A stretch of 64,000 bases of DNA from Cryobacterium soli (GTDB lineage: Bacteria; Actinomycetota; Actinomycetes; Actinomycetales; Microbacteriaceae). The DNA is taken from contig NZ_CP030033.1 of assembly GCF_003611035.1 (NCBI RefSeq), positions 1,860,001-1,924,000 on the forward strand. Reading direction: 5' to 3'. Below, one piece after another: positions 31,367 to 39,078 of the stretch; the stretch's first letter is position 1; each line of letters opens with the position of its first letter. A program made the position numbers and the translations under genes. The notes below the pieces were generated by a model. It was not told the origin of the DNA and searched no databases. It saw only the letters and a program-made list of their open reading frames with translations.

Positions 31367-33328
31367 ATGAGCGTGCAAATCGACCATCTTCTCCACGAAT
31401 CCCGCCGATTCCCGCCCTCTCCAGAGTTCGCTGCCCAGTCGGTGGCCACTGAGGCTCTCTACGCGGATGCGGCAGCAGATCGGCTCGGTTTCTGGGCCGA
31501 TCAGGCTCGCGAACTCGTGCACTGGCACAAACCGTTCACCCGCACACTGGACTGGACGAACCCGCCGTTCGCGAAGTGGTTCGACGACGGTGAGCTCAAT
31601 GTGGCCTACAACTGCCTCGACCGGCACGTGCTCGCCGGCAACGGCGACCGGGTGGCATTGCACTGGGAGGGCGAGCCGGGCGATTCCCGCTCGATCACCT
31701 ACGCGCAGCTGACCGATGAGGTCAAACGTGCCGCAAACGTGCTTCTCGGTCTCGGGGTGCGCGCCGGCGACCGGGTGGCCATCTACCTGCCGATGATCCC
31801 GGAAGCCGTCGTGGCGATGCTCGCCGTCGCCCGCATCGGCGCCGTGCACTCGGTGATCTTCGGCGGCTTCAGCGCCGAGAGCCTGCGCTCGCGCATCGAC
31901 GACGCCGAGGCCGTGGTGGTGATCACCGCGGACGGCGGCTACCGCAAGGGCCGCGCCACCCCGCTCAAGCCGGCCGTGGATGCGGCGCTGGCCAGCGGCG
32001 ACTCCTCGGTGCACACCGTGCTCGTCGTGAACCGCACCGGCGGCGACGTGGAGTGGAACGACCGCGACACGTGGTGGCACGAGCAACTCGCCGCGGTCTC
32101 CGCCGAGCACGAGGCGCAGCCGTTCCCCGCCGAAAACCCGCTGTTCATCCTGTACACCTCCGGCACCACAGGCAAGCCCAAGGGCATCCTGCACACCACC
32201 GGCGGCTACCTGACCCAGGTGGCTTTCACCCACAAGAACGTCTTCGACCTCAAGCCCGAGAAGGACGTGTTCTGGTGCACGGCCGATGTGGGCTGGATCA
32301 CCGGCCACAGCTACGTGGTCTACGGGCCGCTGGCCAACGGCGCCACCCAGGTGCTCTACGAGGGCACCCCCGACACCCCGCACCCCGGCCGGTGGTGGGA
32401 GATCATCGAGAAGTACCAGGTGAGCATCCTCTACACCGCGCCCACCGCCATCCGCACGTTCATGAAGATCGGCCGGCAGGAACCGCAGAAATTCGACCTG
32501 ACCAGCCTGCGCCTGCTCGGTTCCGTGGGCGAGCCGATCAACCCCGAAGCCTGGATGTGGTACCGCGAGGTGATCGGCAATCAGCTCACCCCTGTGGTGG
32601 ACACCTGGTGGCAGACCGAGACCGGCGCGATCATGATCAGCGCCCTGCCCGGCATCACCGAGACCAAGCCGGGCGCGGCGCAGGTCGCCATCCCCGGCAT
32701 CTCCATCGACGTGATCGGCGAGGACGGCCATCATGTCGGGCACGGCAACGGTGGCCTCCTCGTGGTCACCGAACCGTGGCCGTCGATGCTGCGCGGCATC
32801 TGGGGAGACCCGGAGCGATTCATCGAAACGTACTGGGAGAAGTTCCAGGATGCGCCGAACGGCCCGCTGTACTTCGCCGGCGACGGGGCCCGGCTCGACA
32901 GGGACGGCGACATCTGGCTGCTTGGCCGGGTCGACGACGTCATGAACGTGTCGGGGCACCGGCTGTCGACCGCGGAGATCGAGTCGTCGCTGGTGGCACA
33001 CGCCACGGTGGCAGAGGCCGCAGTGGTGGGTGCGCACGACGAGACCACCGGGCAGGCGGTGGTGGCGTTCGTGATCATCAAGTACAGCCAGACGGATGCG
33101 GCGAGCCACGCCGACATCAGCGCCGTGCTCCGGGCACACGTGACGCTGCAGATCGGGGCGATCGCGCGGCCGCGGGAGATCTTCATCGTCAACGAGCTGC
33201 CGAAGACCCGCTCGGGCAAGATCATGCGGCGCCTGCTGCGCGATGTGGCCGAGGGCCGCGAGATCGGGGACACCACCACCCTCGCCGACACCTCGATCAT
33301 GCAGATCATCACCGACAGCATGCGCTGA
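31367..33328 (+). CDS. acs: Acetyl-CoA synthetase
   Basis: A 653-residue enzyme that activates acetate with ATP and CoA. The ATG at 31367 follows AAAGGAG at 31351-31357. Motifs include [11 protein letters not shown] (AMP binding), [15 protein letters not shown] and [13 protein letters not shown]. The C-terminal [11 protein letters not shown] contains the Lys that is regulated by acetylation in this family. Length is normal. Divergent from the 6C RNA with about 230 bases between. Confidence 0.96.
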   Translation: MSVQIDHLLHESRRFPPSPEFAAQSVATEALYADAAADRLGFWADQARELVHWHKPFTRTLDWTNPPFAKWFDDGELNVAYNCLDRHVLAGNGDRVALHWEGEPGDSRSITYAQLTDEVKRAANVLLGLGVRAGDRVAIYLPMIPEAVVAMLAVARIGAVHSVIFGGFSAESLRSRIDDAEAVVVITADGGYRKGRATPLKPAVDAALASGDSSVHTVLVVNRTGGDVEWNDRDTWWHEQLAAVSAEHEAQPFPAENPLFILYTSGTTGKPKGILHTTGGYLTQVAFTHKNVFDLKPEKDVFWCTADVGWITGHSYVVYGPLANGATQVLYEGTPDTPHPGRWWEIIEKYQVSILYTAPTAIRTFMKIGRQEPQKFDLTSLRLLGSVGEPINPEAWMWYREVIGNQLTPVVDTWWQTETGAIMISALPGITETKPGAAQVAIPGISIDVIGEDGHHVGHGNGGLLVVTEPWPSMLRGIWGDPERFIETYWEKFQDAPNGPLYFAGDGARLDRDGDIWLLGRVDDVMNVSGHRLSTAEIESSLVAHATVAEAAVVGAHDETTGQAVVAFVIIKYSQTDAASHADISAVLRAHVTLQIGAIARPREIFIVNELPKTRSGKIMRRLLRDVAEGREIGDTTTLADTSIMQIITDSMR

Positions 33329-33330
33329 CC

Positions 33331-33395
33331 CCTCGCGAGCCGTGAGTTGAGCACCGTCCCTCGGCCCGGGAGCGTGCTTACCTCACGGCTCGCGG
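33331..33395. repeat. Large imperfect inverted repeat after acs
   Basis: CTCGCGAGCCGTGAG (33332-33346) pairs with CTCACGGCTCGCGGG (33381-33395); the interior also pairs imperfectly (GAGCACCGTCCC with GGGAGCGTGCTT). It begins 3 bases after the acs stop and could end or stabilise the acs transcript. Confidence 0.55.
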
Positions 33396-33428
33396 GTGTG
33401 CTTGGAGGAAACGTTCACGAAGGGGCCC

Positions 33429-33434
33429 TAGCGT
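33429..33434 (+). promoter_or_regulatory. Putative -10 box of the acyltransferase gene
   Basis: TAGCGT ends 7 bases before the ATG at 33442, predicting a leaderless transcript. Confidence 0.45.
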
Positions 33435-33441
33435 AAAGCGA

Positions 33442-34716
33442 ATGTCTGCCGCCGAACCCCGCACCCGTCTTGTCGCCCTGGACGCCCTGCGTGGCGTCGC
33501 GGCCGTCGTGGTGCTCGTGCACCACGTGTCGATGACCGCTCCGTCCGTCTCGGCCGCGTACTCGTCCAGCGCGAATGTGGCAATCTTCTCCACGGGATGG
33601 TGGGCCACCCTCTCCCCGCTGAAGATCCTCTTCGCGGGCCCGGAGTTCGTGCTGGTGTTCTTCGTGCTCAGCGGTTTCGTGCTGGTGCTCAGCCCGCTGC
33701 GACGCTGGCCCTGGACACCGCGCTCCGGCCCGGGCACCGCCTCCGGCCGCGGCGCCGACACCGAGCCCGTCCTTGGCGCCGCGCCGGCCCACGGCTACGA
33801 CTGGCTGGCCTACTACCCGCGCCGCATCATCCGCCTGTCCATCCCGGTGATCGTCTCGGTCGCGCTGGCCGCGATCTGGATCACCCTCGTGCCGCGCACC
33901 GTCACGGGCAGCGAGGGGGCCTGGATGGCGAAGCAGGGCAGCCCCGACCTGGGCATCGGCAACCTGCTGCGCGAGGCCAGCATTGTGGGGTTCACCGGCC
34001 GGCCCGACGTCAACCCGCCGCTCTGGTCGCTGGCCTGGGAGATGTGGTTCTCGCTGCTGCTCCCGGTGGGCGTGATCCTGGCCGTGGCCACCCGCCGGTG
34101 GACGCTGGCCTGGGTGGCCGTCATGCTCGGCGTCTCCACTGCCGGGTACCTCCTCGGTGCCGAGCCGCTGATGTACCTGCCCGCGTTCGGCCTCGGCGCG
34201 CTGATCGCCGCCAACCTGTCCACCCTGCAGGCGCGTTCGGCCCGCCTGCTGGAGCGACCCGGCGGCACGCTCGTATGGGGCCTGATCGCGGTGTCGGGGC
34301 CGGTGCTGCTCATCGCCTACTGGCTGGCCCGGCCGCTGCTCAGCGAGCCGTGGAACTCCCTGGCCCTGGCGCTGCGGGTGCCCGGTGCCGTGCTCATCGT
34401 CGCCACCGTGGCTCTCTGGCCGCCGGTGCAGCGGTTGCTCAGCGGCCGGCTGCTCCGATGGCTCGGCGCCATCAGCTTCAGCCTGTACCTCGTGCACTTC
34501 CCGGTGGTGGTCACCTTCGCGCAGCTCTTCGGCCCGGAACACTGGTGGTGGGGTGCGCTCATCTCGGTGCCGCTGAGCCTGGTGCTCGCGCAGCTCATGT
34601 ACCGATGGGTGGAACTGCCCGCACAGGCGCTGGCCACACGGGCCGGCGCGGCCTTCTCGGCCGGCCATCCGCGCCCCGAAGCCGCCACCGCCTCAGAAAA
34701 CCCGGCGACGCGTTGA
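33442..34716 (+). CDS. Acyltransferase 3 (OafA/YrhL-like) integral membrane protein
   Basis: A 424-residue protein with the acyltransferase 3 entry V-A-L-D-A-L-R-G-V-A-A-V-V-V-L-V-H-H at residues 12-29, including the catalytic His and Arg, and about ten membrane segments. A linker of about 30 polar residues lies at 95-125. Family members O-acylate sugars or wall polymers at the membrane. Nearby wall-synthesis genes (class A PBPs) fit a cell-envelope role, but substrate is unknown. The ATG at 33442 is favoured by the TANNNT box 7 bases upstream. Confidence 0.88.
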   Translation: MSAAEPRTRLVALDALRGVAAVVVLVHHVSMTAPSVSAAYSSSANVAIFSTGWWATLSPLKILFAGPEFVLVFFVLSGFVLVLSPLRRWPWTPRSGPGTASGRGADTEPVLGAAPAHGYDWLAYYPRRIIRLSIPVIVSVALAAIWITLVPRTVTGSEGAWMAKQGSPDLGIGNLLREASIVGFTGRPDVNPPLWSLAWEMWFSLLLPVGVILAVATRRWTLAWVAVMLGVSTAGYLLGAEPLMYLPAFGLGALIAANLSTLQARSARLLERPGGTLVWGLIAVSGPVLLIAYWLARPLLSEPWNSLALALRVPGAVLIVATVALWPPVQRLLSGRLLRWLGAISFSLYLVHFPVVVTFAQLFGPEHWWWGALISVPLSLVLAQLMYRWVELPAQALATRAGAAFSAGHPRPEAATASENPATR

Positions 34717-34762
34717 TCGAGCCTGTCGAGGTGCCGGTGGGTCTCGAAAGGCTCGACCAACG
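34711..34762. repeat. REP-like inverted repeat spanning a stop codon
   Basis: CGTTGATCGAGCCTGTCGA pairs with TCGAAAGGCTCGACCAACG, 17 of 19 positions. The left arm contains the acyltransferase stop codon. A related piece (ACAAGCTCGACCGACG) follows. Elements of the form GGTCTCGAaAGGCTCGACC are widespread between genes in Microbacteriaceae, from general knowledge of those genomes. Confidence 0.6.
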
Positions 34763-34800
34763 TGCGACAAGCTCGACCGACGACGCCGTGAGGTTGGCCG

Positions 34801-35277
34801 TTAGGCGAAGGAGACGATGAGCTCCACCTCGACGGGCGAGTCCAGCGGCAGCACGGCCACGCCCACGGCGGAGCGGGAATGCACGCCGATGGTGCCGAAG
34901 ATCTCGCCGAGCACATCGGAGGCCCCGTTCACGACGCCGGGCTGGCCGGTGAAATCGGGGGCGGATGCGACGAAACCGGTGACCTTGACCACCTGGGTGA
35001 TCCGGTCGAGCGACCCGATCACGCTCTGGATGGCAGCGAGCGCGTTGAGCGCGCACTGCCGGGCGTACTCCTTGGCGTCCGCGGCGGGCACGAGGCCGTG
35101 GCCGTCGCCGACCTTGCCCGTGGCGGGCAGCGCGCCGGACACCATCGGCAGCTGGCCGGAGGTGAAGACCAGCGAACCGCTCACGACGGCGGGCACATAG
35201 GACGCGACCGGCGGAACAACAGACGGCAGTTCGATTCCCAGCTCGGCCAGGCGAGCCTCTACCTGTGACATGGTCAT
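34801..35277 (-). CDS. RidA (YjgF/YER057c/UK114) family protein
   Basis: A 158-residue enamine/imine deaminase-type protein, V-F-T-S-G-Q-L-P-M near residue 37, Y-A-R-Q-C-A-L-N-A-L-A-A-I in the middle and H-S-R-S-A-V-G-V-A-V-L-P-L at the C-terminal. It is longer than classic RidA (about 128) and matches the longer YjgH-like group, so the catalytic Arg role is uncertain. Its ATG overlaps the DUF4177 stop (ATGA), so they form one transcript. This pair lies divergent to a class A PBP with a metallophosphoesterase next to it, as is also found near ponA2 in mycobacteria. Confidence 0.88.
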   Translation of the reverse strand: MTMSQVEARLAELGIELPSVVPPVASYVPAVVSGSLVFTSGQLPMVSGALPATGKVGDGHGLVPAADAKEYARQCALNALAAIQSVIGSLDRITQVVKVTGFVASAPDFTGQPGVVNGASDVLGEIFGTIGVHSRSAVGVAVLPLDSPVEVELIVSFA

Positions 35278-35441
35278 GCTCCTTCCGCGCCCGCGACCGG
35301 GCGCTTGAGATAGGCGACGAGGCCGCCCTCAGGGCCGGTGACGACCTGCACGAGCTCCCAGCCGTCCGATCCCCAGTTGTTGAGGATCGCGGCGGTGTTG
35401 TGGATCATCAGCGGGGTGGTGAGGTACTCCCAGGCAGTCAT
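35274..35441 (-). CDS. DUF4177 small protein
   Basis: A 55-residue protein, M-T-A-W-E-Y-L-T-T-P and then G-W-E-L-V-Q-V at residues 30-36, the W-E-L-V pattern of the DUF4177 family. It overlaps the RidA start by 4 bases (ATGA). Small proteins of this type occur in the same place in many actinobacteria. Function is unknown. Confidence 0.75.
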   Translation of the reverse strand: MTAWEYLTTPLMIHNTAAILNNWGSDGWELVQVVTGPEGGLVAYLKRPVAGAEGA

Positions 35442-35478
35442 GCGGCTCCGATTCAGGCTGTTTTTCAGAATTGTCCCT

Positions 35479-35484
35479 TACGCT
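35479..35484 (+). promoter_or_regulatory. Putative -10 box of the first PBP gene
   Basis: TACGCT ends 7 bases before the ATG at 35492. The second PBP gene has TAGGCT in the same place, so the element is conserved between the two copies. Confidence 0.55.
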
Positions 35485-35491
35485 CAATTGT

Positions 35492-38038
35492 ATGTCTGCC
35501 AAAAAACGTACGGTTAGTGGAGCGCTCGGCGGTCTCCTGGGTTTCATCGGGATGAGCGCCGTGGCCGGAGTATTGGTCACCGTCGCGGTCACACCGGCCC
35601 TGGCGCTGTCCGGCATGACAGCGAACAACACGATCAACGCGTTCGAGAACCTGCCCGACTACCTCAAAGTCGACCAGTTGGCGCAGAAGAGCACTATCTA
35701 CGCCGTGCAAAGCGATGGCACCCCTCTGGCCCTGGCCTCGTTCTACGACCAGAACCGGGTCGAGGTTCCCCTCGAGAGCATGAGTCAGTTCGTTCAGGAT
35801 GCGGCGGTGTCTGGTGAAGACCCCCGCTTCTACGAACACGGCGGAGTCGACCTGCAGGGCACCATTCGCGGCGCCCTGTCCACGGTCACCGGTGGCGGCA
35901 CGCAGGGTGGATCATCCATCACCCAGCAGTACGTGAAGAACGTACTCGTGCAGAAGTGCGAGGTTCTCAACGACCAGGCGGAATTGGACGCCTGTTACAA
36001 CGAGGCCACCGAGACCTCTCCGGAGCGCAAGCTCAAGGAGATGCGACTGGCGATCGGCGTCGAGAAGACCTACAGCAAGGCTGAGATCCTGCAGGGCTAC
36101 CTCAACATCACCCTCTTCGGTGGCAGCGTGTACGGCGTCGAGAGTGCGTCGAACTACTACTTCAACACCTCGGCGGCGAACCTGACCCTCTCCCAGTCGG
36201 CGAGCCTCATCGCGATCGTGAACAACCCGGAGAAGTTCCGCCTCGACCAGCCCGACAGCGAGACCAACGGCGCAGCGAACGGGTACGCCGACAACAAGCA
36301 GCGCCGGGACTACATCCTGACGGAGATGCTCAAGTACAAGAAGGTGTCCCAGGAGGACTACGACGCGGCCATCGCAAGCCCGATCGAACCCACCATCACC
36401 GAGCCGAGCACCGGATGCCAGACCGCCGGTGGCAGCGCCTTCTTCTGCGACTACGTCACCCACGTGCTCAAGAGCGATCCCACGTTCGGCGAAGACGAAG
36501 ACACCCGCATGATCAACTTCCGACGCGGTGGCTACGACATCTACACGACCCTGGACATCGACCTGCAGCGAACCGCCGAGAACACGATCGCCGAGAACGT
36601 GCCGCAGACCTTCGACGGCTGGGACGTCGGGGCCGTGGCCACCAGCGTGCAGGTCGGCACCGGTCGCGTGCTGGCGATGGCGCAGAACAAGGTCTACAGC
36701 CAGGATCCGGAGGTCCAGGCGACCGGCGGCCAGTACACCGGCATCAACTACAACACCGACGAAGACCAGGGCGGCTCGCTGGGCTTCCAGCCCGGCTCGA
36801 CGTACAAGGTCTTCACCCTCGCGGAATGGCTGAAAGAGGGCCATGCGCTCAGCGAGCGCGTTGACTCGGCGCGCAAGTCCGACTGGGGCACCTTCCAGGA
36901 CTACTGCAGCGGGCCGCAGACGTTCCCCGGCTACAACCCGAAGAACGACGCCAACGAGGCCGGCACCAACTACAGCGCCTTGCAGTCGACCATCAACTCG
37001 ATCAACACGGGCTTCCTCGGCATGGCCAAGAAGCTCGACCTCTGCAAGATCCGTGACACCGCCGAGTCCTTCGGCGTGCACCGTGCGGATGGCGCGGAAC
37101 TCGAGAAGGGGGCCTCCTCGGTGCTCGGCACCAACGAGGTGGCTCCGCTGAGCATGGCGGTGGCCTTCGCCGGCATCGCCAACAGCGGCACCACCTGCTC
37201 CGCCGTGGTCATCGACCGCATCGTCGGTCCGGACGACGCCGAGATCGCGCCGCCCGCATCCACCTGCTCCCAGTCCGTTGAACCGTCCGTAGCCGCCGGC
37301 ATGGCCTATGCCATGAAGCGGGTACTCACCGAGGGTTCCGCGACCCAGTCCTACGGAGCCACGTCTCCTCGGGTGCCGATGATCGGCAAGACCGGAACCA
37401 CCGACGGCGCCAAAGACACGTGGATGAGCGGTGCGAGCACCAAGGTCGCCACCGTCGTCGGCGTGGTCAGTGTCACCGGTGACGCCAACCAGCGCGCCAG
37501 CAGGTACTCCTTCGACAGCGGATCCGCGGCCACGGCCCGGCACCGCATGTGGCCGGACATCATGAGCGTCGCCAACGCCAAGTACGGCGGAGACGAATTC
37601 GCTGAAGCGTCCACCAATGTCATCCAGGGCGCCCAGGTGGCTGTGCCCGACGTGCGCGGCCGCTCGATGGACGACGCCCGCACGGCCCTCGAGGGTGCCG
37701 GCTTCGACTTCCTCGACGGCGGCGTGACCGACTCCGAGCTGCCCGCCGGCACAGTGGCCCGCACTGACCCGGCAGCCGGGGCCACCGCGAGCAACGGCGC
37801 CACGGTCACGGTGTACTCCAGCAACGGCGCACAGGTCCTGCTGCCGGATGTCGTGGGTCAGACCCTCGATCAAGCCAAGACCACCCTCGCCGGCTTCGGT
37901 CTCGCGAGCTCCGACCAGGCTGTGACCGACCCGAACCAGAACAACAAGGTGCTGTCGATGAGCCCGGCCGCCGGCACCCCGGTGACCAAGGGTGGAACGG
38001 TCACCGTCGTGGTCGGCAAGATGGGGGCTGCCGGTTGA
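35492..38038 (+). CDS. Class A penicillin-binding protein with PASTA domains (copy 1)
   Basis: An 848-residue bifunctional wall synthase. I use the ATG at 35492, matched by its paralogue's start; an upstream in-frame start at 35471 overlaps the predicted promoter. One N-terminal membrane helix, then glycosyltransferase 51 (E-D-P-R-F-Y-E-H-G-G with catalytic Glu, S-S-I-T-Q-Q-Y-V-K-N), then transpeptidase with S-T-Y-K, S-I-N and K-T-G-T-T motifs, then two PASTA domains from about residue 720. It polymerises and cross-links peptidoglycan and may sense muropeptides. The last base region overlaps the next gene's TTG start. Confidence 0.95.
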   Translation: MSAKKRTVSGALGGLLGFIGMSAVAGVLVTVAVTPALALSGMTANNTINAFENLPDYLKVDQLAQKSTIYAVQSDGTPLALASFYDQNRVEVPLESMSQFVQDAAVSGEDPRFYEHGGVDLQGTIRGALSTVTGGGTQGGSSITQQYVKNVLVQKCEVLNDQAELDACYNEATETSPERKLKEMRLAIGVEKTYSKAEILQGYLNITLFGGSVYGVESASNYYFNTSAANLTLSQSASLIAIVNNPEKFRLDQPDSETNGAANGYADNKQRRDYILTEMLKYKKVSQEDYDAAIASPIEPTITEPSTGCQTAGGSAFFCDYVTHVLKSDPTFGEDEDTRMINFRRGGYDIYTTLDIDLQRTAENTIAENVPQTFDGWDVGAVATSVQVGTGRVLAMAQNKVYSQDPEVQATGGQYTGINYNTDEDQGGSLGFQPGSTYKVFTLAEWLKEGHALSERVDSARKSDWGTFQDYCSGPQTFPGYNPKNDANEAGTNYSALQSTINSINTGFLGMAKKLDLCKIRDTAESFGVHRADGAELEKGASSVLGTNEVAPLSMAVAFAGIANSGTTCSAVVIDRIVGPDDAEIAPPASTCSQSVEPSVAAGMAYAMKRVLTEGSATQSYGATSPRVPMIGKTGTTDGAKDTWMSGASTKVATVVGVVSVTGDANQRASRYSFDSGSAATARHRMWPDIMSVANAKYGGDEFAEASTNVIQGAQVAVPDVRGRSMDDARTALEGAGFDFLDGGVTDSELPAGTVARTDPAAGATASNGATVTVYSSNGAQVLLPDVVGQTLDQAKTTLAGFGLASSDQAVTDPNQNNKVLSMSPAAGTPVTKGGTVTVVVGKMGAAG

Positions 38039-39003
38039 GCGCGGTACGCACGATCACCGCCTCGGCCGCCGCGGTAGCGGCGGCCGGACTGGCCGCCTTC
38101 GCCTGGGGCTCGCTCGTCGAACGACGACGCTTCACCCTGCGGGAGGTCACGGTTCCCGTGCTCGCACCCGGCTCCGACCCGATCCGGGTGTTGCACCTCT
38201 CCGACCTGCACATGGCGCCGTGGCAGCGCGACAAGCAGGACTGGGTGCGCGGGCTCGCCGCCCTCAAACCTGACCTGGTCGTCAACACCGGTGACAACCT
38301 GGGCCACGAAGACGGCATCGCCGGCGTGGAGTACGCACTGGAGCCGTTCGCGGGCATCCCGGGCATCTTCGTCAACGGCTCGAACGACTTCTTCGGCCCG
38401 CAGCCGAAGAACCCGCTCAAGTACTTCGGCGGTCCGTCGATGCTGCGTTCCCGCCACATCGAGCTCGACACCGACGACCTGCACCGGGTCTTCGCCGAGC
38501 TCGGCTGGATCGACCTGAACAACGCTGCGGATGCGCTCGACATCAACGGCACCCACCTGGAGTTCTTCGGTGTCGATGATCCGCACATCCGCCGGGACCG
38601 CCTCGACCTCATCACCGGCGCCATCGACGAGCTGCGCGGCAACGACCCGCTCACCGAGGAGACCTGGCCGGACCCTGAGCAGCCCGCCGGCCCGCGCTCA
38701 ACGCTGACCGTTGGTGTGGTGCACGCGCCTTACCAGCGGGTGCTCAACTCGTTCGTGAACCACGGCGCGCAACTGATTTTGGCCGGTCACACCCACGGCG
38801 GACAGGTCTGCGTACCCAAGTTCGGTGCATTGGTAACCAATTGTGATATCCCCCGCCGGCAGGTGAAAGGCCTGAGCCTGTGGAACGTGGGCCTGCGCAC
38901 CTCCTACCTCAACGTTTCGGCGGGACTGGGCACCTCGATTTATGCCCCGGTGCGCTTCGCGTGCCCGCCCGAAGCGACCCTCCTCACCCTCACCGCCGCA
39001 TAA
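38035..39003 (+). CDS. Membrane-anchored metallophosphoesterase
   Basis: A 322-residue protein, TTG start inside the PBP stop (TTGA). One N-terminal membrane helix, then the calcineurin-like fold: L-S-D-L-H, G-D-N-L-G, N-G-S-N-D (the usual G-N-H-D/E modified), and A-G-H-T-H-G-G-Q near the C-terminus. This is the phosphoesterase that accompanies the ponA2-type PBP in many actinobacteria. Substrate unknown. It separates the two PBP copies. Confidence 0.9.
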   Translation: MSAVRTITASAAAVAAAGLAAFAWGSLVERRRFTLREVTVPVLAPGSDPIRVLHLSDLHMAPWQRDKQDWVRGLAALKPDLVVNTGDNLGHEDGIAGVEYALEPFAGIPGIFVNGSNDFFGPQPKNPLKYFGGPSMLRSRHIELDTDDLHRVFAELGWIDLNNAADALDINGTHLEFFGVDDPHIRRDRLDLITGAIDELRGNDPLTEETWPDPEQPAGPRSTLTVGVVHAPYQRVLNSFVNHGAQLILAGHTHGGQVCVPKFGALVTNCDIPRRQVKGLSLWNVGLRTSYLNVSAGLGTSIYAPVRFACPPEATLLTLTAA

Positions 39004-39065
39004 TTCCGAGCCTCGGCCCCCAAGCTGGGGCCACCCTCCGAGGTCGCGATCGCGCCGTTCTGCCC

Positions 39066-39071
39066 TAGGCT
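39066..39071 (+). promoter_or_regulatory. Putative -10 box of the second PBP gene
   Basis: TAGGCT ends 7 bases before the ATG at 39079, the same arrangement as in copy 1. Confidence 0.5.
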
Positions 39072-39078
39072 CACGCTT

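Noticed and set aside
31184..33139. Open frame antisense to acs
   Set aside because: acs is unmistakable on the other strand; this frame has His/Val-rich low-complexity content.
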